Source of the DNA: JBCCFC01 sp965213595
GTDB taxonomy: Bacteria > Chloroflexota > Anaerolineae > Caldilineales > Caldilineaceae
DNA length: 64,000 bases
Direction of reading: 5' to 3'
NCBI GenBank assembly: GCA_965213595.1
Contig: CBDBZO010000001.1
Span: 1 to 64,000, forward strand
Below, one piece after another: positions 16,865-23,160 of this stretch (position 1 is the first letter of the stretch; every line of letters starts with the position of its first letter). Under the pieces are notes generated by a model that was not told the origin of the DNA, did not search any database, and worked only from the letters and a program-made list of their open reading frames with translations. The translations under genes and the position numbers were made by a program.

Positions 16865-18343
16865 CTACTGATCCGCCGAGCGATCCATTTGCAGCGTAAA
16901 TTCCCAGCTGTAGTGGCCGTGGCAGCCCCAGCTGTTGTAGAAGACCTGGCAGTCGGCATCGTTGGAGCAGTAGCCCGCGTCGATAAAGGTCTGCTGACCA
17001 ATATCTGGCGTACGCGTGGTTGCCCCTTCGGTGATGTCGCTGGTTACGGCGCGCCCCTTGTGATCGGTCATCACCTTAAAGGCATCGCCGCTCTGGTGCA
17101 GATCGTACTCGATGACGCCGTCGCCCTTGCCCTGATCGCCGGTGACGAACGTCACGCCGGTGTAGGGGCTTTGTAGCGTCACGCCGTTGAGCCGCACGTT
17201 GTTGCTGTCCACCACGTTGACGCGCGCCAGATGTTTGCCGATGCAGCCGTCGTTCTCCTGCTTGTTCCACAGCCGCTTTTGCACCACGGTAAAGTGTGGC
17301 GTCTCGCCGGCGGGCGGGGGTGCTGCCTCCGCCGGGGCCTCCTCCGCCGGTGCATCCTGCGCGGGGGCGTCCTCTGCCGGGGCCTCCTCGGCGGGCGCTT
17401 CGGGTTGACTTTCCGACTCCGCGGGCGCGGGCGCTTCGGCAGCGGGCGCGGGCGCTTGAGCCACCGGCGCGGGCGTGGGCGGCGGCGGCGCCGGAATATC
17501 GGCAGCCACCGCCACGGCGCTGACGTCGCCGCTGGTTGTCACCAGCGGGCTGTAGACCCAGCCCTGCACACCGCCCGCGCTGATCTGCCACCAGTCGCCG
17601 CTTGGGTTGCGAGCAACAACGTCCGCCGTTTGGCCCATTTGCAGCGAGCCGACGATGTTGTAATTTGTACCCGGCCCGCCGCGCAGATTAAGCGGCGCGG
17701 CGGCGCTGATGGCAGGGCTGCTGGTCGACTCGGCGGCGTCCTCGTCGGCTTCTGCCTCTTCCTCATCAGCCTCGGCTTCGTCGGCCTCATCCTCGCTGGC
17801 TTCGCTATCGCCGCGCTCGACAGACTCGGCGTCGGCCTCGTCCGCCCGGGGCTCGGCGGCGCTGCTGTTCGCGGCGGCCTGGTCCGCGCGCGCTTCCGCC
17901 GCGGCGACAGCCCCCGCCACGGGCGCCAGCGTCTCCACGACGCCTTCACCGCTGATTTCCGTCAGGCCGTTAAGCTCGGCATAGCGCCGCGTCGCCGCCG
18001 ACTGCAAGCCCAGCGCATCGGCAAACTTCACCAGCGCATTGCTGGTTTCGCTGGCGCCGCGATTGATGCTCTCCTCCGTGGCGTAAAGCAGCCACTGTTC
18101 GGGGTTTGCCATGCCCAGCCCCACCAACGAGGCGCGCGCCTGCTCCACGTTGCCATCGGCGACAAATTCGGCGGCAATGCGCTCGGTCTCCGCCAGCAGC
18201 GTTTCATTGTCAACGGGGGCGGCATTGCGCTCCGGCCCACAGGCAGCCACCGCGAGCCCCAGGGCTACGCAGCAAGCCAGCGCGATTAAGCGCGCGGCCA
18301 GCCGATTTGTCAACTGATTTGTCACGAGGGAAGTAATTTTCAT
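16865..18343 (-). CDS. SH3-domain lipoprotein with low-complexity linkers
   Basis: A 492-residue lipoprotein. Signal peptide LIALACCVALGLAVAACGPE ends at a lipobox Cys (about residue 35). After a helical region comes an acidic Ala/Glu/Asp tract, then a bacterial SH3 domain (about 213-275: LNLRGGPGTNYNIVGSLQMGQTADVVARNPSGDWWQIS), a Pro/Ala/Glu tract of about 90 residues, and a C-terminal domain of about 140 residues with six Cys residues likely forming disulfides (NDGCIGKH, GYCSNDADCQVFYNSWGCHGH). Such SH3 domains usually bind cell-wall peptides. The C-terminal domain has a VNVVDSNNVRLNGVTL stretch that resembles VEVLDENGSRVANHPVRV in the neighbouring CNB protein, hinting at a common extracellular role. 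Confidence 0.85.
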   Translation of the reverse strand: MKITSLVTNQLTNRLAARLIALACCVALGLAVAACGPERNAAPVDNETLLAETERIAAEFVADGNVEQARASLVGLGMANPEQWLLYATEESINRGASETSNALVKFADALGLQSAATRRYAELNGLTEISGEGVVETLAPVAGAVAAAEARADQAAANSSAAEPRADEADAESVERGDSEASEDEADEAEADEEEAEADEDAAESTSSPAISAAAPLNLRGGPGTNYNIVGSLQMGQTADVVARNPSGDWWQISAGGVQGWVYSPLVTTSGDVSAVAVAADIPAPPPPTPAPVAQAPAPAAEAPAPAESESQPEAPAEEAPAEDAPAQDAPAEEAPAEAAPPPAGETPHFTVVQKRLWNKQENDGCIGKHLARVNVVDSNNVRLNGVTLQSPYTGVTFVTGDQGKGDGVIEYDLHQSGDAFKVMTDHKGRAVTSDITEGATTRTPDIGQQTFIDAGYCSNDADCQVFYNSWGCHGHYSWEFTLQMDRSADQ

Positions 18344-18540
18344 GGGAAGGGAAGGCGGTCGTCAAGGGGAAATAACAAACGACGGGCCGCAAGAACTCAT
18401 TAAATCAATAGACCGAATCGATGGGACAAAAATTGAAGCCGCCTGCGCAGCTTCAAAGCGTTTATTTCTAGACGCCCAGCACCAAAGCCGACGCGGCAGT
18501 TTAACCAGTAATCGATAGCTCAAGCAGAAGTCCGACTACT

Positions 18541-18666
18541 GCTCACTGCTCACTGCTCACTGCTCACTGCTCACTGCTCACTGCTCACTGCTCACTGCTC
18601 ACTGCTCACTGCTCACTGCTCACTGCTCACTGCTCACTGCTCACTGCTCACTGCTCACTGCTCACT
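18541..18666. repeat. Heptamer array: 18 exact copies of GCTCACT
   Basis: One hundred and twenty-six bases consist of 18 perfect tandem copies of GCTCACT. The word is the reverse complement of AGTGAGC in the array at 16732-16815, so the SH3 lipoprotein gene lies between two arrays of the same word in inverted orientation. No spacers are present, which rules out a CRISPR. The array fills much of the 18344-18674 gap; I see nothing else supported there. Confidence 0.97.
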
Positions 18667-18671
18667 AAACC

Positions 18672-18756
<85 letters not shown>

Positions 18757-18788
18757 GCGTCGCGGCAGCAACAGCGCCGCGGCTATAG

Positions 18789-18823
18789 TTGGCAAGTATA
18801 CAGATGGCCTCTATAATCGTCAA
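18789..18823. promoter_or_regulatory. Interleaved divergent sigma70-type promoters
   Basis: Plus strand: TTGGCA (18789-18794), 17 bases, TATAAT (18812-18817), pointing to the ECF sigma gene. Minus strand: TTGACG (18823-18818), 17 bases, TATACT (18800-18795), pointing to tRNA-Leu about 40 bases away. Both have ideal spacing and share the same 35 bases, so only one polymerase could occupy the site at a time. The minus-strand promoter is the more expected one. Confidence 0.65.
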
Positions 18824-19004
18824 ATGTTGTACGCCAGCGGAAAAGGTCGCACACGGCTATTTTCAACTTGGCGAATCAGGAAACGTTTAGCCACAAATTT
18901 TGGGTTCACCATCACGTTTGCCAGATGTAAAACCACGGGTTCCCGTCAGCGTTTTGTGTTTGTTACGTTTCTCGTGGACTCTTTAATTTTTACTGCCTGT
19001 CCTC

Positions 19005-19631
19005 ATGCAATCGGCAATGCAACCGGCAATGCAATCGGCAACTCCTCAAGAGCAGCTTATCCAGCAGGCGCTGCGCGGCGAGCTGGGCGCGTTCAACCAG
19101 CTCGTGGTGCAGTACCAGGGGCTGGCGTACAGCGTGGCCCTGCGCCTGCTGCGCGACCCCGGCAGCGCAGAGGATGCCGTGCAGGAGAGCTTTCTCAAGG
19201 CCTTTCGCGCGCTCGAAAGCTTTCGCGGCGGCAGCTTCAAAAGCTGGCTGCTGCGCATCGTCTCCAACACCTGCTACGACGTGCTGCGCAGCCGCCAGCG
19301 CCGCCCCACCGACAGCCTGGACGCTCTCCCCACGGGCCAAGAGCACGCTCCATCCCTCATCGATGCGGCCGCCGACCCCGCCTTCCACGCCGAGCGCATG
19401 GAGCTGGGCACGGCCATCGAACGCGCCATGCAGCAGCTGCCCTTTGACCAGCGCCTCGTCGTGATCCTCTGCGACATCCACGGCTACAGCTACGAGGAAA
19501 TTGCGGAGACGACGGAGCAGCCGCTGGGCACGGTCAAGTCCCGCATCAGTCGCGGACGCACCAAGCTGCGCCGCCTGCTTCAGCAGCATCCGGAACTTTT
19601 GCCCGCCGAATTCCGTCCACAGAGGGAATAG
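19005..19631 (+). CDS. ECF-family RNA polymerase sigma factor
   Basis: A 208-residue sigma factor with region 2 (AFNQLVVQYQGLAYSVALRLLRDPGSAEDAVQESFLKAFRALESFRGG...LLRIVSNTCYDVLRSRQRR, about 30-105) and region 4 (LPFDQRLVVILCDIHGYSYEEIAETTEQPLGTVKSRISRGRTKLRRLL, about 145-195). It directs RNA polymerase to a stress or envelope regulon. Three in-frame ATGs lie in a 12-base tandem repeat (19005, 19017, 19029), so the N-terminus is uncertain by up to 8 residues. The adjoining gene at 19776 is the probable anti-sigma partner, separated by 144 bases. Confidence 0.93.
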   Translation: MQSAMQPAMQSATPQEQLIQQALRGELGAFNQLVVQYQGLAYSVALRLLRDPGSAEDAVQESFLKAFRALESFRGGSFKSWLLRIVSNTCYDVLRSRQRRPTDSLDALPTGQEHAPSLIDAAADPAFHAERMELGTAIERAMQQLPFDQRLVVILCDIHGYSYEEIAETTEQPLGTVKSRISRGRTKLRRLLQQHPELLPAEFRPQRE

Positions 19632-19775
19632 GCGCTTGGGACTTCCTCATCGCCGCTTCGCCTTCGACGAGTTCAGGCTGCGCTTTGGGCAACGCTGTTC
19701 TTGACTTGATTGCGCTCTTATTTAACTACGCTCTTGTTTGATTAAGACGACCGGTATTTTCGTATCTCGACACTC

Positions 19776-21428
19776 ATGGATTCATCGCAACCCTTTATTT
19801 CCGACGAGCTGCTCTCGGCCTACATCGACGGCGAGATCAGCGGGGCGGAGCGCGCGCAAATCGAGGCGGCCCTGGCGGCGGACGAGAGCGTGGCCTGGCG
19901 GCTGCAAACGCTGCGGCAGACGGTGCAGCTGCTCAACGAGCTGCCCAGCGTGGCCGCGCCGCGTTCGTTTGCCCTGCGTGCGGACGAAGTGTCGGAGGTG
20001 ATCGAACGTCGCCAGCAAACCGCGCGCCCAAACCTTGAACCCAACGAGGCGACGGGCAGCGCAGGCGTGTGGCAGGCCCTGCGCGCGCTGTGGCATTCCG
20101 GCAGCCCCCTCTGGCGCAACGCGGCCGCGACGAGCCTGGCCGTCTTCCTCGCGCTAATTGTGGCGGACCAAGTCGCCCCGGCGCGCATTGGCCCGGAGCA
20201 GGGCACCTTTGCAACGGTGAGCCAGCCGTCGAATGCCGATGCGTCCCAAGCCGCACCAGCCGGGGGTGCAGCGGTAGAAGAAGCAGTGGTTGAAGATACA
20301 GCCAATGAAGAAGCAGCCGTCGAAGAAACGGTGGACGAAGGCACGGCCGACGAAGAAATAGTGGAAGAAGATGCTTCCGCGCAGGACGAAGCGCTCGTTG
20401 AACAGGCGGCTGTGGAAGCGGAAACCGACGATTTCATTGCCGAGGCCACGCCTGAAGCGGAGATGTTGCTGGCAGAGGAAAGTGCGGAAAACGCAGAGGG
20501 AGAGGTCGCCGCCGCCGACACCGCCGATACCGACGATGCCTCATCCGATGACGGTGATAGCGCAACAGCTGACTTTGATGCGGCAGCGCCATCCAGCGCA
20601 GCAGAGGCGGCGGAAATGGCGCTGCCGCCGGGGCGCGGCGTGGAAACATCGAGGCTAGAGGAAGCGGGTGGAGGGAATATCGAGAGTGAAGAAGCGCTCG
20701 CCGACGGCGAAGCCGAAGCACCCGGCGTCGCCGCCGATGCGGCGGTGATGAGCCAGGCCGCGCCCGCCGCGGCCCGCCGCGCCCCCGTCGAGGCCTTCTC
20801 CGCCACCCGCGAAGTCGCGGCTGCTTCGTCCGCCGCCACCAGCGCGCCCGCTTCAACGGCAGCGGCCACGCCAGCAGCGGCAACCTTGTTGATGACGGAA
20901 ACGGCCTTGATGACGGACACGATGGATAGGATGACGGACACAATGGATATGGCAACGGACGTTGTCACTGATGCGACCTCGATGACGGACACCGTGGAAG
21001 TCACCCAGGTTGTTGCCCAACCCGGCCCTGGGGATGCGGAGCTCGCGGTGACAGAAATGCTGACGGACGCCGACAGCGCGGCCCCAACAAATACGCTTCT
21101 GATGGCAGATGCGCCCGCTTCGCCGCTGCTGCCGAGCGTTGCCGTCGTGACCAATGTCGTGACTGGCCCAGCGAGCAGCGCAGTAGCCAGCGCGGTAACG
21201 GAGACGGGCGAGGTCGACCCCGCCGCAGCCGAGCGCGACGACATCGGTCGCGACGCCGCGGCGACGATGACCGCGACGCCCACGCCCGCCACCTTTTCCG
21301 AGCGCGCCGTCGACGTGGAGAGCTACGCCGAGCGCAATCTGCTCACCCTGCAAACGGCTCAGCTGGCGGCGGGGCTGCTGGCGCTGGCGCTCGGTCTGCT
21401 CTGGCTGCGCAGCCGCGAGCACAAGTAG
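19776..21428 (+). CDS. Anti-sigma-factor-like membrane protein with long acidic linker
   Basis: A 550-residue protein. The N-terminal 70 residues (SDELLSAYIDGEISGAERAQIEAALAADESVAWRLQTLRQTVQLLNEL) match the helical fold of membrane anti-sigma factors but lack the HxxxCxxC zinc motif. A first membrane span follows (about 110-130, AAATSLAVFLALIVADQVA). Then come some 380 residues of Glu/Ala/Asp- and Thr/Met-rich low complexity, including repeats around MTDTMDRMTDTMD, and a second C-terminal span (about 525-545, LAAGLLALALGLLWL). Position after the ECF gene supports a sigma-controlling role. The large extracytoplasmic loop may sense the envelope. Function is inferred from context and the short N-terminal match. 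Confidence 0.75.
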   Translation: MDSSQPFISDELLSAYIDGEISGAERAQIEAALAADESVAWRLQTLRQTVQLLNELPSVAAPRSFALRADEVSEVIERRQQTARPNLEPNEATGSAGVWQALRALWHSGSPLWRNAAATSLAVFLALIVADQVAPARIGPEQGTFATVSQPSNADASQAAPAGGAAVEEAVVEDTANEEAAVEETVDEGTADEEIVEEDASAQDEALVEQAAVEAETDDFIAEATPEAEMLLAEESAENAEGEVAAADTADTDDASSDDGDSATADFDAAAPSSAAEAAEMALPPGRGVETSRLEEAGGGNIESEEALADGEAEAPGVAADAAVMSQAAPAAARRAPVEAFSATREVAAASSAATSAPASTAAATPAAATLLMTETALMTDTMDRMTDTMDMATDVVTDATSMTDTVEVTQVVAQPGPGDAELAVTEMLTDADSAAPTNTLLMADAPASPLLPSVAVVTNVVTGPASSAVASAVTETGEVDPAAAERDDIGRDAAATMTATPTPATFSERAVDVESYAERNLLTLQTAQLAAGLLALALGLLWLRSREHK

Positions 21429-21477
21429 GCAGGCAGCCAGTGCGTTCCCCAGGAATTCTAAATTTAGACCGTTTCTT

Positions 21478-22374
21478 ATGCCCGAACTACCCGAAGTTGA
21501 AACCTACGTACGCGAAATCGAGCCGACCCTGCGCGGGCGAGCGGTGACGGGCGCGCAAATCTACTGGCCGCGCACCATTGCCGCGCCCAGCGCCGAGGAT
21601 TTCCGGCGCGAGGTGGTTGGCGAGCGCTTTGCCGACTTTGGCCGCCGCGGCAAGTATATGCTGCTGGGTCTGGAGAGCGGGCGCACGCTGATCGTCCACC
21701 TGCGCATGACGGGCGAGCTGCGCGTGCATCCCGCCCAGGGTGATGTAGCTGTGGGTAATGTAGCTGAGAATGACGTAGCTGGGGGGGAAGCCGACTTGCC
21801 CGAGCGGGACAAGCACACGCACGTAATTTTGACGCTGGACGACGAGCGCGAACTACGCTACCGCGACGTGCGCAAGTTTGGAAGAATGTGGCTGGTGGAC
21901 GAAGTGGCGAGCGCGCTACCCAAGCTGGGGCCGGAGCCGCTCTCCGCGGCGTTTACGGCAGCGGCGTTTGGTGAGGCGCTGGGGCGGCGCAAAGCGGCCG
22001 CGAAGGCACTGCTGCTCGATCAGTCACTGGTGGCGGGGGTGGGCAATATTTACGCCGACGAGGCGCTCTTTCGCGCGCGGCTGCACCCGCTGCGCCCCGG
22101 CCACTCGCTGACACCGACGGAAGTGGTCGCGCTACGCGAAGCCGTGCGCGCGGTGCTGGCGCGCGGCATCGAGCTGCGCGGCAGCAGCTTGGGCAGCAGC
22201 ACGCTCAACTACGCGCCGCCCAACGGCGTCGCGGGGGGCTACCAGCTGGAGCACCAGGTTTTCCGCCGCACGGGCGAGCCCTGCCCCCGCTGCGCCACGC
22301 CCATTGAGCGCATCACCGTCGCCCAGCGCAGCACACACTTTTGTCCGGCGTGTCAGCCGCTTGGCGAAGAATAG
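21478..22374 (+). CDS. mutM: Formamidopyrimidine-DNA glycosylase (Fpg/MutM)
   Basis: A 298-residue base-excision enzyme that removes 8-oxoguanine and formamidopyrimidines and cuts the strand. The catalytic N-terminal Pro-Glu is present (MPELPEVET), as are the RRGKYMLL lysine region, HLRMTGEL and KALLLDQSLVAGVGNIYADEALF with the helix-two-turn-helix. The C-terminal zinc finger is complete (CPRCATPIERITVAQRSTHFCPACQ). An extra stretch near residues 88-105 (DVAVGNVAENDVAGGEADL) comes from a 15-base tandem repeat. The start codon is fixed by the need for Pro as the first mature residue. Confidence 0.97.
   Translation: MPELPEVETYVREIEPTLRGRAVTGAQIYWPRTIAAPSAEDFRREVVGERFADFGRRGKYMLLGLESGRTLIVHLRMTGELRVHPAQGDVAVGNVAENDVAGGEADLPERDKHTHVILTLDDERELRYRDVRKFGRMWLVDEVASALPKLGPEPLSAAFTAAAFGEALGRRKAAAKALLLDQSLVAGVGNIYADEALFRARLHPLRPGHSLTPTEVVALREAVRAVLARGIELRGSSLGSSTLNYAPPNGVAGGYQLEHQVFRRTGEPCPRCATPIERITVAQRSTHFCPACQPLGEE
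21740..21784 (+). repeat. In-frame 15-base tandem repeat inside mutM
   Basis: Three imperfect 15-base units (GATGTAGCTGTGGGT, AATGTAGCTGAGAAT, GACGTAGCTGGGGGG) encode DVAVG-NVAEN-DVAGG. Because 15 is a multiple of three, changes in copy number would keep the frame. The insert lies in a loop before the DKHTHVILTL strand. Confidence 0.8.
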
Positions 22375-22395
22375 TGCGGTGCTCAGGACGATCTA

Positions 22396-22435
22396 GCGGG
22401 TGTAGTGGGAGGGCGTGCCCTCCCACTACACCCGC
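22396..22435. repeat. Perfect GTAGTGGGAGGGC palindrome
   Basis: GCGGGTGTAGTGGGAGGGC and its exact complement are separated by 2 bases: a 19-bp stem. The core matches the palindrome at 36266-36297. Its right end overlaps the start of the mutL end-fragment below. It could terminate mutM transcription, though no T-run follows. Confidence 0.9.
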
Positions 22436-22503
22436 CCAAACGCCTTCTCCAATTCCCCTGCCGACAGCTGAATCATTGTCGGGCGGCCGTGCGGGCACGG
22501 CGC
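22433..22503 (-). pseudogene. Duplicate of the mutL 3' end
   Basis: On the minus strand this fragment reads CPHGRPTMIQLSAGELEKAF-GRV followed by a TAG stop, matching the C-terminus of MutL (the full gene ends at 23161). In the 23 codons from Cys to the final Arg there are eight base differences and all are synonymous; only the last residue differs (Val against Thr). This means it came from a once-functional, diverged mutL rather than a fresh local copy. It forms a direct repeat with 23166-23232, and the toxin-antitoxin genes lie between. It has no start and is not expected to be expressed. Confidence 0.9.
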
Positions 22504-22545
22504 ACGAGGAAGTGGGTGGAGACGCTACAACTGCTCTACTTTTCG

Positions 22546-22821
22546 CTACTTTCCAAATAAATCAGCGTGGCTGCCTGTGCGAACTAATTGGAGTGCTTCT
22601 AATTCTATCCGATAGATGAGCAGCCAATCAGGCTGGATGTGACATTCCCTGTGTCCTCTCCAATTTCCAATCAAAGCATGGTCACGGTATTTTGGATCCA
22701 GCGACTCTTGCGCCGCGAGGCTGTCAACTACCTCCTCCAGCCTTGATAACTCTACGCCTCTTTTATGCAATCGCTTTGCATCTCGCTTAAACTGCGAACT
22801 TTGTCGAACCAGGAGTGCCAT
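22546..22821 (-). CDS. YafQ-family mRNA interferase toxin
   Basis: A 91-residue toxin of the RelE/YafQ group, which cuts mRNA on the ribosome. Key parts are FKRDAKRLHKRG near the N-terminus, ALIGNWRGHRECHIQPDWLLIYRIE in the core, and LVRTGSHADLFGK at the end. The His in CHIQPDW, the Asp in PDWLL and the His in TGSHADLF correspond to the YafQ catalytic residues. Length is standard. It follows its antitoxin gene by 6 bases on the minus strand, the usual antitoxin-first order. Confidence 0.92.
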   Translation of the reverse strand: MALLVRQSSQFKRDAKRLHKRGVELSRLEEVVDSLAAQESLDPKYRDHALIGNWRGHRECHIQPDWLLIYRIELEALQLVRTGSHADLFGK

Positions 22822-22827
22822 AAAAGG

Positions 22828-23085
22828 TCATCTCCAACTCGCGAATAAATCAGCGGTGTTCTCATAGACTTCGCCGCCACCATTATCCAACTCCTCCATA
22901 GCAGCCAGCGTTTCTACGTTGGGGCGCTTTGCTACGGGCTGAAACGGAAGGCCTCCCGTATTGACTGTTTGTTGTAAAAACACGCGAATAGCGTCGGCGG
23001 TCGATAGACCAATTGCCGCCAATACAGCCTCTGCCTCCTGCTTGAGTTCGGGGCTAATCCTTGCTTGCACAGTTGAACCAGACAT
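22828..23085 (-). CDS. RelB/DinJ-family antitoxin
   Basis: An 85-residue antitoxin. The N-terminal half (STVQARISPELKQEAEAVLAAIGLSTADAIRVFLQQTVNTGGLPFQP) is the ribbon-helix-helix DNA-binding domain typical of DinJ. The C-terminal half (NVETLAAMEELDNGGGEVYENTADLFASW) is the flexible toxin-neutralising arm. It would repress its own promoter alone or with the toxin. The ATG follows GGGGAGTTAAT. Both genes lie between two copies of the mutL 3' end. Confidence 0.92.
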   Translation of the reverse strand: MSGSTVQARISPELKQEAEAVLAAIGLSTADAIRVFLQQTVNTGGLPFQPVAKRPNVETLAAMEELDNGGGEVYENTADLFASWR

Positions 23086-23119
23086 ATTAACTCCCCTCTC
23101 TATTGCCGATAGAACATCT

Positions 23120-23132
23120 TTGCATTATGCAA
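23120..23132. promoter_or_regulatory. Candidate antitoxin operator
   Basis: TTGCATTATGCAA is a perfect 13-base palindrome (6-bp arms, one central base) about 35 bases upstream of the antitoxin start. Ribbon-helix-helix antitoxins bind such short palindromes to control their own operons. No other candidate is seen in the 75-base gap. Confidence 0.5.
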
Positions 23133-23160
23133 TCAACTGCCTGCTGAATGCAAATAGTTA

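Noticed and set aside
18541..18666. Possible CRISPR array
   Set aside because: The 7-base units are contiguous with no spacers, and no cas genes are present.
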